In this document: piece by piece, positions 56,585 to 64,000 of the stretch
How positions within the stretch are numbered: position 1 is the stretch's first letter
How the letters are laid out: every line of letters starts with the position of its first letter
Assembly: GCF_040081985.1 (NCBI RefSeq)
Contig: NZ_JBEBMH010000009.1
Span: 183,583-247,582 of the forward strand
Origin: Kumtagia yinganensis
GTDB taxonomy: Bacteria; Pseudomonadota; Alphaproteobacteria; Rhizobiales; Rhizobiaceae
Direction: 5' to 3'
DNA: 64,000 nucleotides
Notes under the pieces: generated by a model
Seen by the model: the letters and a program-made list of their open reading frames with translations, nothing else
The model's database searches: none
Told to the model about the DNA's origin: nothing
Made by a program: the position numbers and the translations under genes

Positions 56585-57744
56585 ACCTCGACTTTGATAT
56601 TGAAGAAGCAAGGCAATTCCTTAACGCCCTCGATCCAGATGCTTGCAACTTCACGTTTCAGACCTTTGATGACGTGATGTCAGCAGATGGCAAGAAGCGA
56701 GGAAACAAGCGCCTGGCTACGGTCCTGCATGGCTCGTTGGATCAGCATGTCGAAACGCTGAAAGACCTGAACCGGAAAGGGGCCGGGATATTTGTCACGG
56801 TGAACGAAACCAACGGTGAGGGCCGGACTAGCGCTGACATTATTCGCGTCCGAGCGGTGTTCGTGGACCTTGACGGTGCTCCGCTTGAGCCGGTCGAACG
56901 ATACGTCTGCACCCCCCATATAATCGTTGGAACTTCGGAGGGGAAATGGCACGCGTACTGGCGCGTTGAGGGGATGGCGCTTGACGAATTTGGGGGCGTG
57001 CAGGCAGCCTTGATCAAGCTCTTCAACGCCGACAAGACCGTAACTGATTTGCCTCGCGTCATGCGCCTACCCGGATTCTATCACAAGAAGGGTCCGCCTC
57101 AGCGGGTGAGCATCTACAAACAGTGGGCGCTGGCGAACTATGACGCCCAACAGTTCCGGCGGCTGGTACCTGCTACGAACCTCCCTCAACCGAGGGGCGA
57201 CAGTCCGGAACCGGTATCGCAGGCAGTGATTGATGATGCGCGTGCACTCCTCGTCCAGCACTGGCCGGAGAATGGTAGCAAGCTTCGCCATGCTGCGGCG
57301 GGTGCGCTGGGTGGATTCTTTGGACGGATCGGTGGTGAAGCCGCCGAAGGCGCACCAACGCTCATCAGGTCGATTGCGGAGCGGGCAGGCGACGATGAAG
57401 TGGACGACCGTGTTCGCGCCGTTCGGGATGCTATCGCCAATCTGAACAAGCCTAGCGCAAAGGTGCCGGGCTTGCCGAAGATGCGAGAAATCTTCGGGGA
57501 CAAGGTCGCCAATCAGATCGCGGAGTGGTTCGGCGTCTCCACGCAAAGCCTCCTTGAGGAGATGAACGCCGAGTATTTCGTCATCGAGCTTGGCGGAGAG
57601 GTGGTTGTCGGCACGTTCAAGGTTGATGCGACGGGCGGCAGGAACTTGGTGCACTACAGCTTCGGTGCATTCAAGAATCTGCATGACCATATTCGGTTGG
57701 TGGCGGCAAGGGAAAGCCTACCGGCAAGGGAAGTTGGTGGCTGA
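56560..57744 (+). CDS. RepB-like primase domain protein, 3' end frameshifted
   Basis: A 394-residue phage/plasmid replication primase. An archaeo-eukaryotic-type primase domain occupies residues 1-210: ADIIRVRAVFVDLDGAPL with the acidic pair, HIIVGTSEGKWHAYWRVEG and RVMRLPGFYHKKGPP. Residues 225-330 are helical linker. After residue 375 the frame loses similarity and stops. A reading frame one base behind continues from 57687 with GKGSWWLKQRDRRQYKGI, a conserved link to the helicase, so primase and helicase were one protein of about 810 residues. The strong ribosome-binding site AAGGAGTTGCGGG precedes the ATG. Confidence 0.82.
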   Translation: MSIHEKPLDLDFDIEEARQFLNALDPDACNFTFQTFDDVMSADGKKRGNKRLATVLHGSLDQHVETLKDLNRKGAGIFVTVNETNGEGRTSADIIRVRAVFVDLDGAPLEPVERYVCTPHIIVGTSEGKWHAYWRVEGMALDEFGGVQAALIKLFNADKTVTDLPRVMRLPGFYHKKGPPQRVSIYKQWALANYDAQQFRRLVPATNLPQPRGDSPEPVSQAVIDDARALLVQHWPENGSKLRHAAAGALGGFFGRIGGEAAEGAPTLIRSIAERAGDDEVDDRVRAVRDAIANLNKPSAKVPGLPKMREIFGDKVANQIAEWFGVSTQSLLEEMNAEYFVIELGGEVVVGTFKVDATGGRNLVHYSFGAFKNLHDHIRLVAARESLPAREVGG

Positions 57745-57803
57745 AGCAACGTGATCGTCGCCAGTACAAAGGGATCGACTTCAAAGCTGGGCCGAAAGGC
57801 GCG

Positions 57804-58997
57804 GTGACGGACACATCACCGCTTCTGAACCTCTGGCAGGGTTTTGGTGTGAAGCCGGTGCAGGGTGATTGGCGGCTGATGCAAAGCCACATCCACACGA
57901 TACTCGCCAGCAATAACGCCATCCACGCCTCGTACATCACACGGTGGTTGGCGTGGGCGGTTCAGAATCCAAGCAAACGGGCGGAGGTGATGCTCATCCT
58001 CAAATCTGAGGAGGAGGGTTCGGGCAAGGGCGTGTTAGCAAACTCGATGGTCGAAATCTTCGGGATGGGCATACACGGTGTCCGCATCGACAAGCCGAAG
58101 CAGTTGACGGGCGACTTCAACGCTCACCTACAACGGGCATCGCTTGTCTATGTGGATGAGGGTCACTGGCCAGGAAACAAGGCAGACGAAGGTGCCTACA
58201 AGGGCATCATCACGGAGCCATATTTCGCCGTTCAGCCGAAGGGGATCGATATCTATTTCGTTCCCAATTGCAGCCACATCATATGCACCAGCAACAACGA
58301 TTGGGTGGCTCCAGCAGGCCCTACTGCGCGGCGGCTGGCGATATTCCGTGTATCGCCCCAGCGTGTGGGTGATCGCGCCTACTTCAAAGCCCTGTTCGAT
58401 CAGATGGAAAACGGTGGTCGCGAGGCAATGTTGTACGATCTTCTCAACATGGAGTTAGGCGACTGGCATCCGCGAAACGACATTCCGCAAACGGAAGAGT
58501 TGATGGAGCAGAAGCTTCGCTCAAACGATAGCGAACTCGCGTGGTTTATCGATCTGCTGGATGCGGGGCGCTTGCCCGGAAGTGGCAACAAATATCTCTC
58601 GTTGAATGAATGTCCAGCTGAGTGGATTTTCGACGCCTACACCCAGCATGCCGGGAAGACGGGCAAGTATCACAAGTCTGTCCAAACGATGCTTGGGATA
58701 AAGCTGAGGAAATGGCTCAAGGATTGCAAGCCATACCTCAGGAATAGGGAGGGTAGCTATCCTCGTGGCGAGGACGGCGGCACCAAGCGGGGCACCATCT
58801 ACCAGTTCCCTCCACTTGATGAGTGTCGGAAGGCAATCGGCAAGCACCTCAATGGATCCATTCCATGGCATGGCCCTGAAGAGTGGGTGCCCTCAATGGA
58901 GGAGGATGAGGAATACGAGGAGCAGCAGCGCGCGCAACGCGACGCAAGCTATGAGGAGGCGAAGCAAAGGATGGGTGACGAGGACATGCCGTTCTGA
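57804..58997 (+). CDS. D5/DUF5906-like replicative helicase, 5' part in shifted frame
   Basis: A superfamily III-type helicase / primase-helicase C-terminal half of 397 residues from a GTG, although sequence similarity extends upstream in this frame to 57687. P-loop EEEGSGKGVLANSM, Walker B LVYVDEGHWPG and sensor-like IICTSNNDWVAP identify the DUF5906 family found in phages and satellites. The C-terminus is acidic and Gln/Glu-rich (EEDEEYEEQQRAQRD). It probably unwinds DNA at the element origin with the upstream primase. The frame break makes it either a pseudogene fragment, a re-initiated separate subunit or the result of a sequence error. Confidence 0.8.
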   Translation: MTDTSPLLNLWQGFGVKPVQGDWRLMQSHIHTILASNNAIHASYITRWLAWAVQNPSKRAEVMLILKSEEEGSGKGVLANSMVEIFGMGIHGVRIDKPKQLTGDFNAHLQRASLVYVDEGHWPGNKADEGAYKGIITEPYFAVQPKGIDIYFVPNCSHIICTSNNDWVAPAGPTARRLAIFRVSPQRVGDRAYFKALFDQMENGGREAMLYDLLNMELGDWHPRNDIPQTEELMEQKLRSNDSELAWFIDLLDAGRLPGSGNKYLSLNECPAEWIFDAYTQHAGKTGKYHKSVQTMLGIKLRKWLKDCKPYLRNREGSYPRGEDGGTKRGTIYQFPPLDECRKAIGKHLNGSIPWHGPEEWVPSMEEDEEYEEQQRAQRDASYEEAKQRMGDEDMPF

Positions 58998-59024
58998 GGA
59001 GACGGCCTCACCTCCGGGAGAAAC

Positions 59025-59270
59025 TACCTCACCTTGCGCACAAGGTGGCGCCTTGAAAAGTGCAGCAAAAACAAGGCGCTGCCTCACCTACGCCACCTTA
59101 GCCACCTATTTCAGTATATAGCAGCAGCGCGTTTCGCGGCTGGCGGCGTGGCGGGCTTGTAGCGTCCCCGCGAGTTGTGCGAAAAAACGTGAGGTAGGTG
59201 ACGGAGGTGAGGCAAAGCACTGTATTTGCTACACTTTTCAGGGCGCCACCTTTGCACGTAGGTGGCGCCC
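59025..59270. repeat. Large imperfect inverted repeat (about 75-bp arms)
   Basis: Arm one (about 59025-59102) and arm two (about 59193-59264) are imperfect reverse complements, sharing cores such as AAGGTGGCGCC, TGAAAAGTG and GCCTCACCT in order. Arm two also contains a perfect 11-bp hairpin (59241-59251 with 59260-59270). The repeat lies between helicase and terminase genes and could be a replication origin or a transcription barrier. Confidence 0.75.
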
Positions 59271-59275
59271 TTTCT
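59241..59275 (+). terminator. Strong hairpin, probable terminator
   Basis: An 11-bp perfect stem GGGCGCCACCT/AGGTGGCGCCC with an 8-nt loop is followed by TTTCT. It would end transcription from the early (replication) genes before the terminase operon. From 59276 to 59528 there is an AT-richer stretch with TGTTGCAC repeats, probably the promoter region of the late genes. Confidence 0.6.
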
Positions 59276-59528
59276 ACAAAGGTTCGGCCGGTCACCCCTG
59301 CATAATCCCCATGAGACAAACCGACGAAACTACCGCGCTTTTCCTGCGCCGCCCATCAAGTATATCCTTTGCAATATACTAACGGATTTTATGTCCGTTA
59401 GTTAGGCGCTAAGCGATTGTAATTGCAGCGTTTATTTTTATCTGTTGCACTCATGTTGCACGCCGCCCTATGCTGTGCGCAAGTATTGCATCAGTGCAAC
59501 TAGCCGCCGGATCGTCACGCAAAAGCAT

Positions 59529-59933
59529 ATGTCACGCGCATCCAACACCGTACGAGAGCCTTTCGCTCGCAGTCGCGTGACAAACGGGAATGCAGTTCTT
59601 CCGAATGTTGACGGACGGTCCATTTGGGTGCGACGGCTCTACGATGTTATTGCTCAGCACACTTCTGATCTTGGCGGGGAGGACGCGTTAAGCGAGGCGC
59701 AGAAGTCAATTATCCGCCGGATCGGCACGCAGACAGTCGCCATCGAGAAGCTGGAAGCGCAATTCGCGCAGGATGGCGAAGCTGCCGACCGCTCGTTGGA
59801 CTTGCACCAGCGCCTGTCTAACACCCTACGCCGCAATCTTGAGTCGATAGGGCTTGACCGCAAGTCTCACGACATCACGCCCACCCTCGATCAGTACATA
59901 GCTGCGGACGCCGCAAGCAGGAATGGGCGATGA
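59529..59933 (+). CDS. Putative phage terminase small subunit
   Basis: A 134-residue mostly helical protein. Its core GRSIWVRRLYDVIAQHTSDLGGEDALSEAQKSIIRR and the C-terminal LSNTLRRNLESIGLDRKS resemble small conserved proteins found directly before terminase large subunits in Rhizobiales prophages. The assignment as small terminase (DNA recognition during packaging) rests on position and size, not on a decisive motif. The ATG lacks a good ribosome-binding site and an upstream start is possible. The stop overlaps the TerL start by four bases. Confidence 0.6.
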   Translation: MSRASNTVREPFARSRVTNGNAVLPNVDGRSIWVRRLYDVIAQHTSDLGGEDALSEAQKSIIRRIGTQTVAIEKLEAQFAQDGEAADRSLDLHQRLSNTLRRNLESIGLDRKSHDITPTLDQYIAADAASRNGR

Positions 59934-61345
59934 ACATCCTGCAAGCGTGCGCTGACCCGAAGCTGTTCGCCCCTTGGTTCAGGAACCCGGCGACGTACTC
60001 AGCATGGTTCACCTTCCTCGCCGCGTTGTTCGCGCTGCCGATGGACGACCAGCAGCTTGCCATCTTCCGCCAGTTCACCGGCCGGAGCGAAGCACCCCGC
60101 CAACCCTTCAACGAAGCCTGGCTTGTGGTCGGGCGGAGGGGTGGGAAATCCTTCTTCATGGCGCTATGCGCCGTCTATCTCGCGTGCTTCCGTTCCTATC
60201 GCGAATACCTTGCACCCGGCGAAAGGGCGACGATCCTCGTCATAGCTGCCGACCGGAAGCAGGCACGTATCATCATCAGATACATCACGGCTATGCTGAC
60301 GCGCATCCCGCTTCTGTCGAAGATGTTGATGGGCGAGCCGAAGGCCGAAAGCTTCGATCTCCGCAACAGCGTGACAATCGAAGTGGGAACGGCGTCGTTC
60401 CGTTCGACGCGCGGCTACACCTTCGCCGCCGTTATCGGTGACGAACTGGCGTTCTGGCGGACCGGCGATGACTCGGCCAATCCAGACTTCGAAATCCTGG
60501 ACGCGGTTCGCCCGGGACTGGCCACGATTCCCAGTAGCGTGATGCTGTGTGCCTCGTCGCCCTATGCACGGCGCGGCGCATTGTTCGATGCTTGGAAGCG
60601 CCATTGGGGCAAGGACGGTGCGCCTCTCGTGTGGCGTGCGCCAACGCTCGCGATGAATCCAACCCTTTCCAAGCGGATCGTTGAAGAAGCCATGGAGCGC
60701 GATGCTGCCAGCGCGAGAGCCGAATACGGGGCCGAGTGGCGCGAGGATATCGAAGCTTTCGTGAACCTCGACACGGTTGAAGCCTGCATACGAACCGACA
60801 TGAAACTGCGCCCACCGGAACGGGATCGGTTTGGAAGTTACTTCGGCTTTGTCGATCCCTCGGGTGGCTCGGCTGATAGCATGACGCTCGCCGTCGCCCA
60901 CAAGGAGGGCAATCTGATCCTCCTTGACGCCATACTAGAGCGGACGCCGCCGTTCTCCCCCGAAGATGTGGTAAACGAGTTCGCGAAGTTCCTCAAGCAG
61001 TACGGGATATCCCGCGTCGAAGGGGACCGGTACGCCGGCGAGTGGCCGCGCGAACAGTTTCGCAAGCGCAGTATCGAGTACCGCACGGCAGAGCTTACGC
61101 GCTCGCAGCTCTACACCGAGCTGTTGCCGGTCTTGAACGCTCAGTCAGTCGACCTTTTGGACATCCAGAAGCTGGTCAACCAACTGGTTGGCTTGGAGCG
61201 GCGTGTCGCACGTGGCGGTCGCGAAAGTATCGACCACGGCCCGGGCGGACATGACGATCTCGCCAATTCGGTTGCCGGGGTGGTGACGATGGTTAGCCGG
61301 CATCAGATTAGGGCGGTCACGCGGACCTATACTGTGAGGGTGTGA
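59930..61345 (+). CDS. Phage terminase large subunit
   Basis: A 471-residue DNA-packaging motor. The ATPase has Walker A VVGRRGGKS (Lys73), Walker B AAVIGDELAFW (about 165-175) and a coupling motif SVMLCASSPYA. The nuclease domain shows the acidic cluster FVDPSGG (about 305), DRYAGEWPREQ and HDDLANSVAG near the C-terminus. All key residues are present, so the enzyme looks functional. Its presence argues for a phage or a satellite that packages its own DNA. The next gene overlaps by one base. Confidence 0.94.
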   Translation: MNILQACADPKLFAPWFRNPATYSAWFTFLAALFALPMDDQQLAIFRQFTGRSEAPRQPFNEAWLVVGRRGGKSFFMALCAVYLACFRSYREYLAPGERATILVIAADRKQARIIIRYITAMLTRIPLLSKMLMGEPKAESFDLRNSVTIEVGTASFRSTRGYTFAAVIGDELAFWRTGDDSANPDFEILDAVRPGLATIPSSVMLCASSPYARRGALFDAWKRHWGKDGAPLVWRAPTLAMNPTLSKRIVEEAMERDAASARAEYGAEWREDIEAFVNLDTVEACIRTDMKLRPPERDRFGSYFGFVDPSGGSADSMTLAVAHKEGNLILLDAILERTPPFSPEDVVNEFAKFLKQYGISRVEGDRYAGEWPREQFRKRSIEYRTAELTRSQLYTELLPVLNAQSVDLLDIQKLVNQLVGLERRVARGGRESIDHGPGGHDDLANSVAGVVTMVSRHQIRAVTRTYTVRV

Positions 61346-61764
61346 TGATAATCCCCGGCGACTTCGTTGCAATGGGCAAGCGCATCTGGTGCGTAGCGCT
61401 GATTATCCCCGGCGGTGCCTTCCCTGTTCTGGGTGACGAGCGACACCTGTTTCTCGTGCGGCATGTCATCGACCCGGATACCGATGCCGATGACCTGATT
61501 TATTGCCTCGTGCCCGAGAGCGAGGTGTTTCCGCAGGGCTCCAACCATTTCGAGCCGGGAAGCCTCTTCAGCAACAATGGTCTGGCGTGGCGTCTGAATG
61601 AGGTGCGGGGGATGTGGGCCGATCTTCGCTTTGACGAAGACGGGATGAAGGACGTTGTTCAGAAGTGGATGCTGGGTCTGTTGCAGCTTTCCGCTCATTC
61701 CGTTCGCCCTCTCAACCTGCTCACCGCCGAAATTAGGCCGGCAAGGGAGGTGGAACTGCAATGA
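61345..61764 (+). CDS. Hypothetical protein of the phage-like element
   Basis: A 139-residue protein with no recognised family. It starts with beta-rich MIIPGDFVAMGKRIWCVALII and ends with a helical segment (DVVQKWMLGLLQLSAHS). The start pattern (a short 'GDxV..GxxWCV' strand) is echoed in the next gene (GDVVLHDDKHWVVAAL), so the two may be distantly related SH3-like or KOW-like small proteins. It overlaps TerL by one base and the next gene by four. Confidence 0.7.
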   Translation: MIIPGDFVAMGKRIWCVALIIPGGAFPVLGDERHLFLVRHVIDPDTDADDLIYCLVPESEVFPQGSNHFEPGSLFSNNGLAWRLNEVRGMWADLRFDEDGMKDVVQKWMLGLLQLSAHSVRPLNLLTAEIRPAREVELQ

Positions 61765-62129
61765 GCATTTTCATCGGAGACGTCGTTCTGCACGATGACA
61801 AGCACTGGGTCGTCGCGGCGCTTTACCACTCCGAGTCGATGGCGCGAATTATCCATCAAGCAGCCAACGGCGTCAGAACGAGCTTCACGCAGGAGACCAT
61901 CGGCCTCGACAAAGTGGATTCGCCATCTTTCGAGGAAGGTGAGCGTGTCATCGTGAACGGCCTACCCGGAAGCGTGGTCAGCACCGACTTCGATTCATGG
62001 GTCGCTCACGTGATGTTGGACGCCAGGACGAAACCCCTGCGCGGCGGTGGTGCGTTGGCCATTCCCGCAGGCATCTCGCGGGTGCCTTTCTGGCAATTAG
62101 TTCTGGAAAACAAGATGAACGGAGAATGA
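61761..62129 (+). CDS. Hypothetical protein of the phage-like element
   Basis: A 122-residue protein, beta-rich, with repeated short strands (GDVVLHDDKHWVVAAL, EGERVIVNGLPGSVVS) suggestive of SH3-like barrels. No function is assigned. It overlaps its upstream neighbour by four bases (ATGA) and ends two bases before the next start, so it belongs to the same late operon as terminase. Confidence 0.7.
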   Translation: MSIFIGDVVLHDDKHWVVAALYHSESMARIIHQAANGVRTSFTQETIGLDKVDSPSFEEGERVIVNGLPGSVVSTDFDSWVAHVMLDARTKPLRGGGALAIPAGISRVPFWQLVLENKMNGE

Positions 62130-62131
62130 CG

Positions 62132-62854
62132 ATGGCCTTGAAGCTTTCCCCCTCAATCAGCGAGGAGACGGTGGAGCATTTCGCGGAGCGCGATAGACAG
62201 ACCGGCCAAATCGCGGACCCTATCGTCGTTGCCCTTGCCGGTGCCGTGAAGGCTGCACGCGAGGAAGGGACGGCGCTCGTCAATTTCGAGAAGGCTGCCT
62301 ACGCTGACCGGACTCTGACGCCGGAAGCCAGCGTCCTCCATGTTGCCCAGCAGGCTTTGAAGACCGGCGAGCGCGTAGCAAAGCAGGTCGATAGTGCATT
62401 GCAGCGGGCAAAGGCGGAAGTCGCGTCGGTGGAACGGCGGATTGCCGCTCCGCCAGCCCCGAAGGATTTGGCGGGCTTGCATGTCGCAGGAGAAATCCGG
62501 GCCGCTCTCGCTCGCATGCCGGAAAAGGAGCGCGACGACGCCATCGCGAATGCGTTTGTGACCCAGAACCTTTCCGTGATCGCTGCCGTGCTAAACGGGC
62601 CAGCCTTCCTAAGTGGGATTGGCGAAGCCAAGCTGGGCCTAATCAGGGCGCGTTATCAGCGTGAGCAGTTCCCTGCTGACGTGAAGCGCATTGAGACGCT
62701 GGGCAAGGCGATCAGCGCGGCCGAGCGGGCTGGCTCACTCTTCTTCGCGTTCATCAAGGAAGCGGCCGACAGCCCGTCCGCTCAACTCGCTGCTGCTGGC
62801 GTGCGCCAGCGCGAAGAAGCCGCCGCCGCCCTACAGGCAGGATCAGGAGCGTAA
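62132..62854 (+). CDS. Hypothetical helical protein of the phage-like element
   Basis: A 240-residue alanine-rich, almost entirely helical protein, with a coiled-coil-like middle (VAKQVDSALQRAKAEVASVERRI). No family is recognised. It could be a scaffold or structural accessory protein by position after terminase, but portal or capsid motifs are absent. ATG at 62132 is preferred over 62126 because GGAG lies seven bases upstream. Confidence 0.7.
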   Translation: MALKLSPSISEETVEHFAERDRQTGQIADPIVVALAGAVKAAREEGTALVNFEKAAYADRTLTPEASVLHVAQQALKTGERVAKQVDSALQRAKAEVASVERRIAAPPAPKDLAGLHVAGEIRAALARMPEKERDDAIANAFVTQNLSVIAAVLNGPAFLSGIGEAKLGLIRARYQREQFPADVKRIETLGKAISAAERAGSLFFAFIKEAADSPSAQLAAAGVRQREEAAAALQAGSGA

Positions 62855-62856
62855 AG

Positions 62857-63408
62857 ATGGACAGGAACGCGATCTTTTTTCCAGACGGCTCGTTCGCCGC
62901 GCCGCGCCACGTCGCCAACATTGACGATATCCCCGAAAGCCACCGCGACTGGTATGAGCCGCACGGCGGCGGCCCCAAACCCTTCCGCCTTAAGCAGCAC
63001 GTTTGGGCCGAGCTGAAGCCGCTTGTCGCGGAGATCGAGACCATTGAGCGCCAGGCGGTGGAGAACATCGCCAAACTCGACGCGAAGATAGCGGCCTCCA
63101 AGCTCGCCCGTCACAACGAGCGAGTCAGTACTGCGCTCAACGCTGAGTTAGCGAATGCTAATGTGCCTTCAGCTTTGGTCCGAGGCGCGGCCAGCATATT
63201 GCAGGAGAAGCATGAATTTCAGATCGAACAGGGCTACGAGGACGAGGCGGTAATTTACGCCGAAACCGTGGTCGGCCTCCAATCCCTCCCTGGGCTGGTC
63301 GAGTCCTTTCTCGAAAGCGAGGAGGGGACAGGATACCGGCCTAAGAGGGCTGCGCCGGAACCCGGCTACTTTTCGAACCTTATGGCCCAGCTTCGTCAGC
63401 GCAGGTAG
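62857..63408 (+). CDS. Hypothetical protein of the phage-like element
   Basis: A 183-residue protein, two bases after the preceding stop. The N-terminus (NAIFFPDGSFAAPRHVANIDDIPESHRDWYEPHGGG) is conserved-looking; the middle is a long helix (LVAEIETIERQAVENIAKLDAKIAASKLARH). No function is assigned. Confidence 0.7.
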   Translation: MDRNAIFFPDGSFAAPRHVANIDDIPESHRDWYEPHGGGPKPFRLKQHVWAELKPLVAEIETIERQAVENIAKLDAKIAASKLARHNERVSTALNAELANANVPSALVRGAASILQEKHEFQIEQGYEDEAVIYAETVVGLQSLPGLVESFLESEEGTGYRPKRAAPEPGYFSNLMAQLRQRR

Positions 63409-63416
63409 GCCGGTCC

Positions 63417-63755
63417 GTGGACGACTCGCCGGAGTCCCTTATCCGCTTTTCAGGCCGGTTTGCCTTGATGCCCGAAAACACGCTCAAGCAAGCGCTGACG
63501 AAGCTGCGGGCGCTGGAAGCTGAGATAGTCCGCCTCAAGAAGATCGAATACGCGCACGACCACCTCTTGGAGACGTGCGACTTGCAGCGGTGGAAGCGGC
63601 TCAAGGACATTGAGACCGCCTACCGGCAGCTTATGGACCCCAAATACTTCAACAAGCTGGAGCGGCTCTACAACGAGCAGAAAGCCAAAATATACGGTGA
63701 TCGCAATCGGTATCGCGAGGCGCTACAGCGTCAGCGGAACGGGGCAGTTTCGTGA
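63417..63755 (+). CDS. Hypothetical coiled-coil protein of the phage-like element
   Basis: A 112-residue protein dominated by one long charged coiled coil (LTKLRALEAEIVRLKKIEYAHDHLL, then LQRWKRLKDIETAYRQL). The GTG start is uncertain; an ATG at 63468 would give a 95-residue protein. No family is recognised. Confidence 0.6.
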   Translation: MDDSPESLIRFSGRFALMPENTLKQALTKLRALEAEIVRLKKIEYAHDHLLETCDLQRWKRLKDIETAYRQLMDPKYFNKLERLYNEQKAKIYGDRNRYREALQRQRNGAVS

Positions 63756-63805
63756 CTTTTCCCTGTGCATGGTAACGAAATAGTCACTGTTGTCTCGCTT
63801 GGCAG

Positions 63806-64000
63806 TGACCTGAGACCCTGAACTTCCTCCAGATTTGGGTAGAGTCCGTCGATCATGGAGACGGATGATGCGACCTTCGAGGTTCACGGAAGAACAGATC
63901 ATCGGGATGCTGAAGGAGCAGGAGGCCGGTGCGAAGACGGCGGATGTCTGCCGCAAGCACGGCATCTCGGCTGCGACCTTCTACAAGTTCAAGGCGAAGT
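63806..64000 (+). mobile_element. IS3-family insertion sequence, left end only
   Basis: The left terminus probably begins at TGACCTGAGACCC (63806), matching the TGACCTG ends of IS407-group IS3 elements, and is followed by the orfA start at 63868. The right end lies beyond the window. It marks the point where the phage-like gene series is interrupted or bounded. Confidence 0.75.
63868..64000 (+). CDS. IS3-family transposase OrfA, 3'-truncated by window edge
   Basis: The N-terminal 44 residues of an IS3-family OrfA. MRPSRFTEEQIIGMLKEQEAG followed by KTADVCRKHGISAATFYKFKAK is the classic helix-turn-helix and start of the leucine zipper. An ATG three bases earlier is an equally possible start. 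The full transposase is normally made by programmed frameshifting with orfB, outside this window. Confidence 0.93.
   Translation, partial: MRPSRFTEEQIIGMLKEQEAGAKTADVCRKHGISAATFYKFKAK

Noticed and set aside
57710..57716. GGGAAAG as a slippery heptamer for programmed frameshifting in the primase-helicase gene
   Set aside because: It is not aligned to the primase frame (codons would have to be GGA AAG in the frame already used downstream), so it cannot move ribosomes in the needed direction.

Overview
The window reads as chromosome of a Rhizobiales alphaproteobacterium, most likely Mesorhizobium or a close Phyllobacteriaceae relative. The evidence is high GC, a cyclic beta-1,2-glucan synthase and exporter pair (ndvB, ndvA), a rhizobial K-antigen set (rkpA, G, H, I, J), Tat- and Sec-dependent sugar ABC transporters, and palindromic intergenic repeats of the kind common in this group. 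The genus is inferred from gene content only.

Layout. 1-8716: ndvB (5' end outside the window) and ndvA. 8811-10696: a lone ccmC, a stand-alone Lrp/AsnC ligand-binding protein and an alpha/beta hydrolase. 10836-25207: a carbohydrate or cyclitol uptake and breakdown region. It has a divergent aldo/keto reductase, an SgcQ/BtpA protein, an M42 hydrolase, an FGGY kinase, a SIS isomerase and a creatininase-family hydrolase, then a vapBC toxin-antitoxin pair, then a CUT1 ABC transporter (two permeases, Tat-exported binding protein, ATPase) with a FucU mutarotase and a ribokinase-family kinase. Matching TGGT-N3-ACCA palindromes lie in both divergent promoter regions of this block and suggest one GntR-type regulon.

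25216-41523: capsule / K-antigen functions. These are an rkpH-like reductase, an rkpI-like LtaS-fold membrane protein, an rkpJ/KpsS-like protein, an rkpG-like alpha-oxoamine synthase and the giant reducing polyketide / fatty acid synthase rkpA, followed by phosphomannomutase and a bifunctional GDP-mannose enzyme. 41599-51806: a DUF1349 protein, a serine/threonine dehydratase-like enzyme, a LacI regulator divergent from a CUT2 (ribose-type) ABC operon with visible operators, an anchored unknown protein, an MFS transporter and a phosphodiesterase. 52281-55484 is a large helical-repeat protein with a capsule-synthesis domain.

55744-64000: a tRNA-Gln(CUG) gene and its terminator, followed by a compositionally different phage-like element. 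It carries an excisionase/AlpA-like HTH protein, a primase and a D5-like helicase that look like one gene split by a one-base frameshift, a large imperfect inverted repeat, a putative small and a clear large terminase subunit, and five tightly packed unknown genes. An IS3-family element enters at the right edge. No integrase, portal or capsid gene was recognised inside the window, so the element's nature (prophage, satellite or remnant) is open.
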